Shown here: positions 8,041 to 16,195 of the stretch, in pieces | How positions within the stretch are numbered: the stretch's first letter is position 1 | Layout of the letters: each line of letters begins with the position of its first letter | DNA from: DAITBA01 sp036824005 | GTDB taxonomy: Bacteria > Pseudomonadota > Gammaproteobacteria > Burkholderiales > Rhodocyclaceae | Direction of reading: 5' to 3' | DNA: 64,000 nucleotides | NCBI GenBank assembly: GCA_036824005.1 | Contig: DAITBA010000006.1 | Location: 105,376 to 169,375, forward strand | Made by a program: the position numbers and the translations under genes | Notes under the pieces: model-generated | What the model was told of the DNA's origin: nothing | The model's input: only the letters and a program-made list of their open reading frames with translations | The model's database searches: none

Positions 8041-8937
8041 TCAGTGTATCGATCGCGCGGACACGAGCACGTCGCATGTCGATTCGGCGAGCACGTGCTT
8101 GGTGACGCTGCCCAGGAGCAATTCCTCGAAAGCGTTCTTGCCGTGTTTGCCCAGCACGATCAGATCGCAATCCTGCTCCTGTTCCTGCTCGACGATACGT
8201 ACGGCGGGATGCCCTTGGAGCGCGCTCACGCGCATGTCTGAAGCATCGAGACCGGCGTCGGCGAGAAGTTGCCGCAGGCGTGCCAGCACGGCCTGCCGGG
8301 CGGCAATGCGGTATTGGTTGATCCTGTCTTCTTCCACACCTGCGAAGCGCAGCTTGCCTTCGAAGGGGACGTCGAAGACGTGCGTCAAGATCAAATCCGC
8401 CCGCGGCGCGATCACACGGGCAAGGGCGACCGACGTTTTCGACCAGGGCGAGAAATCCACGGGTACCAGCACCCGGCGATAGTCGTCGATCGGCGTTTGC
8501 TTGACCACCAGAATCGGGCGCAGGGTTCTGCGCAGCAGGCGCTCGGACGTCGTGCCGAGCAGCAGGTGACGCATGAAGGCTTCGCCGCGCGCACCCACGA
8601 CCAGCAGGTCGGCGTCGATGGCATCGGCGTAACCGGCTATCTCCTTCAGAACCGCTCCCGTGGCGAGATGGACGGTAGGCGATATGTCCCATGGCTGTCC
8701 GGCCTCGGTAGCGAGTTGTTCCAGTTCCCTACGCGTTTGATCCAGCAGGCGCTCTTCGACCGGCTGCGCCTCGGCGCCGAGGAACTCCTTCAGGTCGGTC
8801 AGGACGCCCTGGCTCACGACGTGCGCGAGCGCAAGTCGGGCGCCGGAGAGCTTCGCGAGGCGCGCGGCGCGTGTTGCCGCATGGCGGGCCGGAGCCGACA
8901 GGTCGGTGGCTGACAATATGAGCTTGATCTGGTTCAT
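8041..8937 (-). CDS. Tandem universal stress protein (UspA x2)
   Basis: A 298-residue soluble protein with two UspA domains. Domain 1 (residues 1-150) starts IKLILSATDLSAPARHAATR and ends with DLLVVGARGEAFMRHLLLGT. Domain 2 (about 155-298) starts RRVLVPVDFSPWSKTSVALA and ends with DLIVLGKHGKNAFEELLLGS. Both ends match the nucleotide-binding G-x2-G-x9-G(S/T) motif. The ATG at 8937 is chosen because AAGGAGGAA lies just upstream. An in-frame start 102 bases earlier lacks such a site. It lies between the Kef antiporter and the Mrp operon, which suggests co-expression under stress. Confidence 0.92.
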   Translation of the reverse strand: MNQIKLILSATDLSAPARHAATRAARLAKLSGARLALAHVVSQGVLTDLKEFLGAEAQPVEERLLDQTRRELEQLATEAGQPWDISPTVHLATGAVLKEIAGYADAIDADLLVVGARGEAFMRHLLLGTTSERLLRRTLRPILVVKQTPIDDYRRVLVPVDFSPWSKTSVALARVIAPRADLILTHVFDVPFEGKLRFAGVEEDRINQYRIAARQAVLARLRQLLADAGLDASDMRVSALQGHPAVRIVEQEQEQDCDLIVLGKHGKNAFEELLLGSVTKHVLAESTCDVLVSARSIH

Positions 8938-9035
8938 GCCAGTTCCTCCTTGCGCGATGACCATCCTGGAGCCGAGCCGGGCGCTGCGCTGGGCGATCGT
9001 GGATTGGTCGTTTCTATCATTCCCGTTGCGGTTGC

Positions 9036-11003
9036 TCAACTGCGCAGAACGCGCTCGGCGGCGTCGAGGTCCTGTGAAGAGCCAAACAACACCACGGCGT
9101 CGTCGACTTCCAATGTCGTCCCCGGCGGCGGCGCGAGCAGGCGTTTGCCCCGGCGGACCAGCGCCGTGACGACGACTCCGTCCAGCGCAAGCTCTTCGAT
9201 TGTCCGTCCGGCCACGCTTCCGCCGGAAGGGACGACGACAGGCTTCATGCGCTCCGCATCGCGGTCGAACTGAGCGTCCGCCAGCACATCCTCGCCCCGC
9301 AGGACCTCGCGCAGCAGACGGTAGCGGGACAGGCGCTGCCCCTCGAAGCGCCGCATCACATGCCCGGCAGGCACGTCGAGCAGCAGCAGGACGTGGGTCG
9401 CGATCATGAGGCCCGCCTCCAGCGTCTCGGGCACCACCTCGGTGGCGCCCGCCCCGCGCAGCGCCTCCACATGGCTCTCGTCGCGGGTGCGCACCATCAC
9501 CGGCAGCTCGGGCCGCAGCGCCCGCACGTGTCGCAGCACCTCGAGGGCGGCGGCCACGTCGTCGTGACTGACGACGATGAGCCGGGCAGTGGCGATGCCG
9601 ACCGCCTCGAGGATGTCGCGCTCGCTGCTGTCGGCATAGAAGACCCGCTCACCGGCCAGACGCGCCTGCTTCACCCGCGCCGGGTCGAGGTCGAGGGCAA
9701 CGTAGGGGATGTTCTCTTCCTCCAGAACGCGTCCGATGTTCTGGCCGATGCGGCCGTAGCCGCAAATGATCACGTGCCCGCTCAGCAGGGCCGCATCGGT
9801 GGGTGGCAGTATCGGCGCGTAATCCTCGGCCTCGGCGGGCAAGGGCGCGAGGCGCCGGGCGATCGAATGGTTGTAGCGGATCAGAAATGGTCCGGCGATC
9901 ATGGACAGCAGCACCGACGTGAGCGCGATCTGCCCGATCCTCCCGTCGATCACCTGCGCGCCCAGTGCGATGGCGATGAGCGCGAAGCCGAACTCGCCGC
10001 CGACGGCCAGCGTGAGCGCGGTGCGCCAGGCGGTGAGGGGCTCGATGCGCGTCAGGCGAAGGATGCCTGCCACGAGCGCGGTCTTGATCACGACCAGGGC
10101 AGCCGCGCCCGCCAGCGCCCAGTGCCAGACGCGCAAGGCCTCGCCCGGATCGACCAGCATGCCGATACCGACGAAGAACAGGCCCAGCAGCACGTCGCGA
10201 AACGGCCGGATGGCCGTCTCCACCTGGTGGCGGAACTCGGTCTCGCCCAGCATCACGCCGGCAAGGAAGGCGCCGAATGCCATCGACAGACCCAGCGAGT
10301 AGGTGATGGCCGCCGCGGCCAGCGAGACGAACAGCACGGTGAGCGTGAAGAGTTCCGCCGATCGCCGCTCTGTCACCAGATGGAAGAGGGGCCGCAGCAG
10401 CCAGCGTCCGCCCGCCAGCACCCCTGCCAGGGCGAGCACCGCCTTCGCCAGCGCCGGGGCAAGGGCGGCTCCCAGGGCCTCGGCCGTGGCGATGCCGCCC
10501 AATACCGGAATCACCACCACGAAGGGAACCGCGGTCACGTCCTGGAAGACCGACAGCGCCAGGGAGAGCCGCCCGTGGCGGCTCTGCTCCTCGCGCTGCT
10601 CGGTGAGCTGACGCTCGATGATGGTCGTGGAGGACTGGGCGAACACCGCTCCCACGACGAATGCCGCGGCTGGGGCCAATCCGGCCAGCCAGGCCACGAT
10701 GCCCACCCCCGCAGTGGTGAGCGCCACCTGGGCGGTGCCCAGACCCACGATCAGCCGGCCCAGGGCGTGCAACTGCTGCGGCGAGAACCCGAGTCCGATG
10801 GTGAACAGGAGAAAGACGATGCCGAACTCGGCAAGCGGCCGCAACCAGTCCGGGTCGATGATCGGACCGGGCGTGTGGGGTCCCACCAGGACGCCGACCA
10901 GCAGATAGGCAAGGACCGACGGCGCGTGCAGGCGCCGCAGCAGGAGCACCGCCGCCACCGTCGTGCCAAGCAGCAGCAGGATGTGGTGCAGGGGTTGGTC
11001 TAT
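9036..11003 (-). CDS. Kef-type K+/H+ antiporter with RCK domains (apparent AUA start)
   Basis: A monovalent cation:proton antiporter-2 protein. Residues about 1-385 form the 12-helix CPA2 domain (LAEFGIVFLLFTIGLGFSPQ, FAQSSTTIIERQLTEQREEQ). A TrkA-N/RCK-N domain follows (HVIICGYGRIGQNIGRVLEE, NAD-binding G-x-G-x-x-G), then a TrkA-C domain (KRLLAPPPGTTLEVDDAVVL). The first canonical start is a GTG at 10958, but it cuts off half of the first helix and has no ribosome binding site. Extending upstream in frame gives DQPLHHILLLLGTTVAAV, the family's usual N-terminus, headed by ATA at 11001-11003. AAGGAG lies six bases before it. The 655-residue form beginning at ATA is therefore preferred. Confidence 0.85.
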   Translation of the reverse strand: MDQPLHHILLLLGTTVAAVLLLRRLHAPSVLAYLLVGVLVGPHTPGPIIDPDWLRPLAEFGIVFLLFTIGLGFSPQQLHALGRLIVGLGTAQVALTTAGVGIVAWLAGLAPAAAFVVGAVFAQSSTTIIERQLTEQREEQSRHGRLSLALSVFQDVTAVPFVVVIPVLGGIATAEALGAALAPALAKAVLALAGVLAGGRWLLRPLFHLVTERRSAELFTLTVLFVSLAAAAITYSLGLSMAFGAFLAGVMLGETEFRHQVETAIRPFRDVLLGLFFVGIGMLVDPGEALRVWHWALAGAAALVVIKTALVAGILRLTRIEPLTAWRTALTLAVGGEFGFALIAIALGAQVIDGRIGQIALTSVLLSMIAGPFLIRYNHSIARRLAPLPAEAEDYAPILPPTDAALLSGHVIICGYGRIGQNIGRVLEEENIPYVALDLDPARVKQARLAGERVFYADSSERDILEAVGIATARLIVVSHDDVAAALEVLRHVRALRPELPVMVRTRDESHVEALRGAGATEVVPETLEAGLMIATHVLLLLDVPAGHVMRRFEGQRLSRYRLLREVLRGEDVLADAQFDRDAERMKPVVVPSGGSVAGRTIEELALDGVVVTALVRRGKRLLAPPPGTTLEVDDAVVLFGSSQDLDAAERVLRS

Positions 11004-11086
11004 GGCGCACTCCTTGCGTTTCGGTATGCATTCTGGTCCCGATCATGATCGCCGCTGGCCGGGCTTGCCGCAAGAAAATCGCCGCC

Positions 11087-11323
11087 TCAGGCCGGTTCCC
11101 ACCAACCGCGCCGCAAGGCGCGGCGCGTCCGGCGCCGCTTCTTGCGCGCCGGCTTCGTCTCGCCACGGCCGAGCACATACCCGGCCAGATCGCGCAATGC
11201 ATCCTTGACACCGCGCCTCCTCGGCACGAGCTCGTCCAGATCGAGTGCGAAGTAGCGGCGTGTCGTCACCAGCACGCGCTCCCGCTGCGCGGCGAAGTCG
11301 GCCGCTTCCTTGTCGTCGTCCAT
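11087..11323 (-). CDS. Small hypothetical protein with basic C-terminal tail
   Basis: A 78-residue protein of no family that I recognise. The N-terminal half is acidic and probably helical (MDDDKEAADFAAQRERVL). The middle contains YFALDLDELVPRRRG, and the C-terminus is strongly basic and Arg/Lys-rich (KPARKKRRRTRRALRRG). A clear AAGGAGG lies eight bases before the ATG, which supports real translation. It lies between the P-type ATPase and the Kef antiporter in the same orientation. The basic tail could bind nucleic acid or acidic lipid, but nothing in the sequence decides this. Confidence 0.65.
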   Translation of the reverse strand: MDDDKEAADFAAQRERVLVTTRRYFALDLDELVPRRRGVKDALRDLAGYVLGRGETKPARKKRRRTRRALRRGWWEPA

Positions 11324-11365
11324 GTCTCACTCCTCCTTGTCGTTATCGGCACCGCACAAGCCCCG

Positions 11366-14059
11366 TCACCTGTGGCCCGCCGGCAGCAGGCGCCGGCGCA
11401 GGAATTTCTCGATTTCCAGCAGCACCAGCAGCCCAACGCCGACCGCGACGATCTGCAGGCCGGTGGCGAAGGACAGCGGGCGGCTGTGGAAGAAGGTCTC
11501 CATGAAGGGCGCATAGGTAAACAGCAGCTGCAGGCCGAACACCGAGAACACCGCGATCAGCACCGGTCTGGTGCCCTTGACGCCCTCGAACGTGAAGGAC
11601 GGCGCACGCAGATAGCGCACGCTGAAGAGGTAGAACACCTCCATCGCCACCAGGGTGTTCACGGCGACGGTGCGCGCTTCCTCGACGGGGGCGCCGCGCA
11701 GGAGCGCCAGCTCGAACATGCCGAAGATGCCGGCGAGGAACAGCGCCGAGACGAGCAGGATGCGCCAGAGCAGGAACCCGGAGATGACCGGCTCCTCGGG
11801 CGCGCGCGGCGGCCGGCGCATCACCTCGCGCTCGGTCGGCTCGAAGGCCAGCGTCATGGCCAGCGCCACCGAGCTGACCATGTTCACCCAGAGGATCTGC
11901 ACCGGCGTGATGGGCAAAGTCAGTCCCAGCAGGACGGCGGCAACCAGCGAGAGCGACTCGCCGCCGTTGATCGGCAGCAGGAAGGTGATGGCCTTGCGCA
12001 GGTTGTCGTAGACGGTGCGGCCCTCCTCGACGGCGTGGGCGATGGAGGCGAAGTTGTCGTCGGCGAGCACCATCTCGGCGGCCTCCTTCGCCGCCTCGGT
12101 GCCCTTCAGCCCCATCGCCACGCCGACGTCGGCCTGCTTCAGGGCCGGCGCGTCGTTCACGCCGTCGCCGGTCATGGCGACGATCTGCCCTTCCGCCTGC
12201 AGCGCGCGCACCAGGCGCAGCTTGTGCTCGGGGCTGGCGCGGGCGAAGACGTCGACCTCGCGCACCGCAGCGCGCAGCGCGGCGTCGTCGAGTTCCTCGA
12301 TCTCGGCGCCGGTGAGGGCGCGGCGGCCGTCGCCGATGCCCATGGCGGCGCCGATGGCGCGCGCCGTGACGCCGTGGTCGCCGGTGATCATCTTGACGCT
12401 GATGCCGGCGGCGCGGCATTGCGCCACCGCGGCGATGGCCTCCTCGCGCGGCGGGTCGATGATGCCGACCAGGGCCAGCAGGGTCAGGCCCTGCTCGACG
12501 TCGGCGAAGCCGAGTTCGCGCTTGCCCTGCTCCATCGGCGCCTCTGCCAGCGCCAGCACGCGCTGGCCGGCCGCGGCGAGCGCCTCGACCTGGCGCTGCC
12601 AGAAGGCGTCGTCGAGCGGCCGGTCCTCGCCGGCGACGCGCTGGCGCGTGCACATCCGCATCAGGCGCTCGGGCGCGCCCTTGACGAAGGCGAAGGCATG
12701 GCCGGCGTGGTCGTGGTGCAGGGTGGCCATGAAGCGGTGCTCGGACTCGAAGGGGATGGCGTCGACGCGCGGCAGCGACTCGCCTTCGTAGTGCCGATCG
12801 AGGCCGGCCTTCAGCGCCAGGGTGAGCAGCGCGCCCTCGGTCGGGTCGCCCTCCAGCTTCCACTCGCCGTCCCGCTCGTGCAGCACGGCGTCGTTGCAGA
12901 GCAGCGCCGCGCGCGCGATGTCGGCCAGCTCGGGCACGTCCTGCGGCGCGACCTCGGCGCCGTCGACGCCGAAGCCGCCGTGCGGCGCATAGCCGGCGCC
13001 GCCGACCTCGAAGACGCGCTCGGCGGTGACGACGCGCTGCACGGTCATCTCGTTCTTCGTCAGCGTGCCGGTCTTGTCCGAGCAGATCACGGTGACGGAA
13101 CCCAGCGTCTCCACCGCCGGCAGCCGCCGGATGATGGCGTGGCGGCGCGCCATGCGCTGCACGCCGATGGCCAGCGTGACGGTGAGGATGGCCGGCAGCC
13201 CTTCGGGAATCGCCGCCACGGCGAGGCCGACGGCGGCGGTGAACATCTCGGCGGCGGAAAAGCCGCGCGCCAGCACGCCGAAGGCGAACAGGGCGGCGGC
13301 CGAGACGAGGATGGCGCCGGTCAGCCAGCGCGCAAAGACGGCCATCTTGCGCAGCAGCGGCGTGGCGATCTCCTCGACCTCGGCCAGCAGGCGGCCGATG
13401 CGGCCGATCTCGGTGGCCTCGCCGGTGGCCACCACCAGGCCCTTCGCCTGGCCGTAGGTCACCAGCGTGCCGGAGTAGGCCATCGAGCGGCGGTCGCCGA
13501 TCGGCGCCGTTTCCGCCACCGGGGCAAGGTCCTTCTCCACCGCCACCGATTCGCCGGTCAGCGCCGCCTCCTCGACGCGCAGGCTGCGCGCCTCGACCAG
13601 GCGCAGGTCGGCCGGCACCTTGTCGCCGGAGGCGAGGAAGACGATGTCGCCGGGCACCAGCTCCTCGGCCGGGATCTCGCGGCGGCGGCCGTCGCGCAGC
13701 ACGGCGGCGTGGAGCGAGAGCATGTTGCGGATGGCGTCGAGCGCCGATTCCGCCTTGCCTTCCTGGAAGAAGCCGATGACGGTGTTGGCCAGCACCACGG
13801 CGAGGATGACGCCGCTGTCGACCCAATGGCCGAGCGCCGCGGTCACCGCGACGGCGGCGAGCAGCACGTAGATGAGGACGTTGTGGAACTGGGCGAGGAA
13901 GCGCAGGAGCGGGCCGCGCTTCTTCGGCGGCGGCAGGCGGTTGGGGCCGTGCAAGGCGAGGCGGCGCGCCGCCTCGTCATGGCTCAGGCCCTGCGGTGTC
14001 GATGCGAGATCGGCGAGCGCTTCCTCCTTTGTGCGGGCGTGCCAAGCCGATGTAACCAT
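11366..14059 (-). CDS. P-type cation-transporting ATPase (P2 type)
   Basis: An 897-residue P2-type ATPase. In order it shows the N-terminal cation_ATPase_N region, the A-domain with VEEAALTGESVAVEKDLAPV (TGES), membrane helix 4 with AAIPEGLPAILTVTLAIG, the phosphorylation motif ICSDKTGTLTKNE near residue 340, and the hinge MTGDGVNDAPALKQADVGVA. C-terminal helices 5-10 follow. Helix 6 reads QILWVNMVSSVALAMTLAFE: the Asn is kept, but the T-D pair of SERCA-type Ca2+ pumps is replaced by S-S. The ion specificity is therefore uncertain (Ca2+, Na+, K+ or Mg2+). GGGGAGG precedes the ATG. It clusters with other cation transporters and htpX. Confidence 0.93.
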   Translation of the reverse strand: MVTSAWHARTKEEALADLASTPQGLSHDEAARRLALHGPNRLPPPKKRGPLLRFLAQFHNVLIYVLLAAVAVTAALGHWVDSGVILAVVLANTVIGFFQEGKAESALDAIRNMLSLHAAVLRDGRRREIPAEELVPGDIVFLASGDKVPADLRLVEARSLRVEEAALTGESVAVEKDLAPVAETAPIGDRRSMAYSGTLVTYGQAKGLVVATGEATEIGRIGRLLAEVEEIATPLLRKMAVFARWLTGAILVSAAALFAFGVLARGFSAAEMFTAAVGLAVAAIPEGLPAILTVTLAIGVQRMARRHAIIRRLPAVETLGSVTVICSDKTGTLTKNEMTVQRVVTAERVFEVGGAGYAPHGGFGVDGAEVAPQDVPELADIARAALLCNDAVLHERDGEWKLEGDPTEGALLTLALKAGLDRHYEGESLPRVDAIPFESEHRFMATLHHDHAGHAFAFVKGAPERLMRMCTRQRVAGEDRPLDDAFWQRQVEALAAAGQRVLALAEAPMEQGKRELGFADVEQGLTLLALVGIIDPPREEAIAAVAQCRAAGISVKMITGDHGVTARAIGAAMGIGDGRRALTGAEIEELDDAALRAAVREVDVFARASPEHKLRLVRALQAEGQIVAMTGDGVNDAPALKQADVGVAMGLKGTEAAKEAAEMVLADDNFASIAHAVEEGRTVYDNLRKAITFLLPINGGESLSLVAAVLLGLTLPITPVQILWVNMVSSVALAMTLAFEPTEREVMRRPPRAPEEPVISGFLLWRILLVSALFLAGIFGMFELALLRGAPVEEARTVAVNTLVAMEVFYLFSVRYLRAPSFTFEGVKGTRPVLIAVFSVFGLQLLFTYAPFMETFFHSRPLSFATGLQIVAVGVGLLVLLEIEKFLRRRLLPAGHR

Positions 14060-14093
14060 GGCCTCCCCTTTCTACCCATGGCGAGCGGCAGTT

Positions 14094-14972
14094 TCAGGCG
14101 CCGCGTTGCAGCGCGGCGATGCGCTCTTCGAGCGGCGGGTGGGTCATGAACAGGCGCTTCAGCCCCGCCCCGGCGCCGCCGGAGATGCCGAAGGCGGCCA
14201 TCTTGTCGGGCAGCGGCGCCGGCTCGTGGGCGGCGCGCAGGCGTTCGAGCGCGGCGATCATCTTGCCGCGCCCCGAAAGCCGGGCGGCGCCGGCGTCGGC
14301 GCGGAACTCGCGCTGGCGCGAGAACCAGAAGACGATGACCGAGGCGAGGATGCCGAGCACCATCTGCGCCACGATTAGCGTGACGAAGTAGGCCGGGCCG
14401 TGGCCGCGCTCGGTCTTGAAGACGACGCGGTCGACGACATGGCCGATGACGCGCGAGAGGAAGATGACGAAGGTGTTCACCACGCCCTGGATCAGCGCCA
14501 GGGTCACCATGTCGCCGTTGGCGACGTGGGAGACCTCGTGCGCCAGCACCGCCTCCGCCTCGTCGCGGCTCATGGCGCGCAGGAGCCCCGTCGACGCCGC
14601 CACCAGCGCGTTGTTGCGGCTCATGCCGGTGGCGAAGGCGTTGACCTCGGGCGCCTCGTAGATCGCCACCTCCGGCATGCCGATGCCGGCCACCTGCGCC
14701 TGGCGGCGCACCGTCTCCACCAGCCAGCGCTCGATCTCGCTCGACGGCTGCTCGATGACGTGGGCGCCGACCATGCGCTTGGCGCTCCACTTCGACATGG
14801 CGAGCGAGATGAAGGCGCCGCCCATGCCCATCACGGCGGCGAAGGCGAGCAGACCGCCGAGGTTGAGCCCGCCGTCGGCCAGCACCGGCTCCAGCCCGAG
14901 CAGCCGGACGACGATGCTGAGGACGACCAGGATCGCGAAGTTGGTGGCGAGGAACAGGACGATGCGCTTCAT
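14094..14972 (-). CDS. htpX: Protease HtpX, membrane zinc metalloprotease
   Basis: A 292-residue inner-membrane metalloprotease that degrades damaged membrane proteins during envelope stress. Two N-terminal membrane helices (residues about 5-60) precede a cytoplasmic M48 domain. The zinc motif HEVSH is at residues 145-149 (AVLAHEVSHVANGDMV), and the third ligand Glu lies in EFRADAGAARLSG near residue 227. Two further helices sit between these elements. The segment APEVNAFATGMSRNNALVAA is typical of HtpX. The ATG is preceded by GGGAG. It lies between a P-type ATPase and a Bax-inhibitor-like protein; the latter family is linked to membrane-protein quality control (YccA). Confidence 0.96.
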   Translation of the reverse strand: MKRIVLFLATNFAILVVLSIVVRLLGLEPVLADGGLNLGGLLAFAAVMGMGGAFISLAMSKWSAKRMVGAHVIEQPSSEIERWLVETVRRQAQVAGIGMPEVAIYEAPEVNAFATGMSRNNALVAASTGLLRAMSRDEAEAVLAHEVSHVANGDMVTLALIQGVVNTFVIFLSRVIGHVVDRVVFKTERGHGPAYFVTLIVAQMVLGILASVIVFWFSRQREFRADAGAARLSGRGKMIAALERLRAAHEPAPLPDKMAAFGISGGAGAGLKRLFMTHPPLEERIAALQRGA

Positions 14973-14998
14973 GGCGGACTCCCGGGCGGTATGCGGCC

Positions 14999-15676
14999 TC
15001 AGTCGTTGCTGGCGAAGCCCAGCAGCGAGAGCAGGCTCAGGAACAGGTTGTAGATCGCCACGAACAGGCTCACGGTGGCCATGATGTAGTTGGTTTCGCC
15101 CCCGCTCACCAGCCGGCTGGTCTCGAACAGGATCAGCCCGGCCATGAGCAGCACGAACGCCGCGGACACCGCCAGCGAGAGCGCCGGAAGCGCGAGGAAA
15201 ATCGCCGCGAGCCCGCCGAGGAACGCCACCAGAATACCCGCGAAGAGGAACCCGCCCAGGAAGCTGAAGTCCCTGCGGCTGACCAGCGCATATCCGGACA
15301 GGGCGAGGAATACGGCTGCCGTGCCGCCCATGGCGGTCATGACGATCTGATGCCCGTTCGGCAGCGCCAGATAGGTGCTGACAATGGGCCCAAGCGTGTA
15401 GCCCATGAAGCCGGTGAGCGCGAAAACGAAGGCCAGGCCGGCCGCGCTGTCGCGATAGCGCGTGGTCAGGTAGAGCAACCCGAAGTAGCCGACCAGCGTG
15501 ATCAGCAACCCCGGATGCGGAAGTCCCAGTGCCGACGCGGCGCCCGCGACCAGGGCGCTAAGGGCCAGTGTCAGCGCGAGCAGCCAGTAGGTATTGCGGA
15601 TGACCCGGTTGGCGGCAAAACGCCCCAAGGCGGCGTCCGCCGGACGTGTAGCAACGAGTACCCGTGGTGCATTCAT
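14999..15676 (-). CDS. Bax inhibitor-1/YccA family membrane protein
   Basis: A 225-residue protein with seven predicted membrane helices and the BI-1/YccA fold. FVFALTGFMGYTLGPIVSTY and the C-terminal SGGETNYIMATVSLFVAIYN are family hallmarks, the latter with the conserved acidic residue in the last helices. The start at 15676 has AAGGAGA nearby; an in-frame ATG 132 bases upstream gives an implausible Arg/Ser-rich extension. YccA in Escherichia coli is a substrate and modulator of the FtsH membrane protease, so the position next to htpX fits membrane quality control. Members of this family can also act as pH-gated Ca2+ leaks. Confidence 0.92.
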   Translation of the reverse strand: MNAPRVLVATRPADAALGRFAANRVIRNTYWLLALTLALSALVAGAASALGLPHPGLLITLVGYFGLLYLTTRYRDSAAGLAFVFALTGFMGYTLGPIVSTYLALPNGHQIVMTAMGGTAAVFLALSGYALVSRRDFSFLGGFLFAGILVAFLGGLAAIFLALPALSLAVSAAFVLLMAGLILFETSRLVSGGETNYIMATVSLFVAIYNLFLSLLSLLGFASND

Positions 15677-15725
15677 ATTGTCTCCTTGTCGGGCTTGTGA
15701 TGGATGATACCGATTAGGCATCGGC

Positions 15726-16067
15726 TCAGCACGCCTGCGATGCGAGTCCGAGTCGCCGCTTGGTCTGGAGACGGTACTCGATGCGGCGGCCGAGTGTCGT
15801 GCCGGCACGATCCGCCGCGGAACTGATGACGGCGTACAGATCGCTGCCCAAGTCCCGGATCACCAGCGGTGGAAGTAGCGGCAGGCGCATAAGCACGCGA
15901 CAGAACTTATCGGCACCACCGCGTGGGCCATTGACGTCGCCGAGACGCACCTCCACCCGCTCGACCCACAGCCGGTAGGGTTGCAAGGCGGATTCGAGGC
16001 GCTGAACCACGTGTTGGCGCAACCCGTCCGTAAGTGTGAAACGACGCGCCTGGATTTCAATCTTCAT
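15726..16067 (-). CDS. HPF/RaiA-family ribosome-associated protein
   Basis: A 113-residue protein of the ribosome hibernation factor family. The start MKIEIQARRFTLTDGLRQHV and the following beta-alpha-beta-beta-beta-alpha pattern match HPF/RaiA, which binds the 30S decoding site in stationary phase or stress. The C-terminal dimerisation domain of long HPF is missing, so it is a short form. It lacks a few of the Lys/Arg positions seen in E. coli HPF, so binding may differ. AAGGAGAGG precedes the ATG. It is the first gene of the minus-strand stress cluster and is divergent from the NhaR-like regulator. Confidence 0.85.
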   Translation of the reverse strand: MKIEIQARRFTLTDGLRQHVVQRLESALQPYRLWVERVEVRLGDVNGPRGGADKFCRVLMRLPLLPPLVIRDLGSDLYAVISSAADRAGTTLGRRIEYRLQTKRRLGLASQAC

Positions 16068-16110
16068 GAACTCCTCTCCTTTGGCAGATGCGTTGGGACC
16101 GCTCGATCAC

Positions 16111-16129
16111 TACTGTACGCACGACAGTA
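16111..16129. promoter_or_regulatory. Inverted repeat, candidate operator between hpf-like gene and nhaR
   Basis: A perfect inverted repeat TACTGT-N7-ACAGTA lies in the 128-base divergent promoter region. LysR-type regulators usually autoregulate through a T-N11-A type dyad in this position, so it is a candidate site for the NhaR-like protein. The N7 spacing also fits other dimeric regulators. Confidence 0.5.
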
Positions 16130-16195
16130 CATCAGGTAAAGTCGATTTAATTAGTTGTTGCAATCGGTTTTCTCGAATGTATGGGAGTATGTGCG

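Noticed and set aside
11045..14149. A 1034-codon plus-strand open frame
   Set aside because: It is antisense to the P-type ATPase and htpX end, has His/Arg/Gly-rich shadow composition and no family match.
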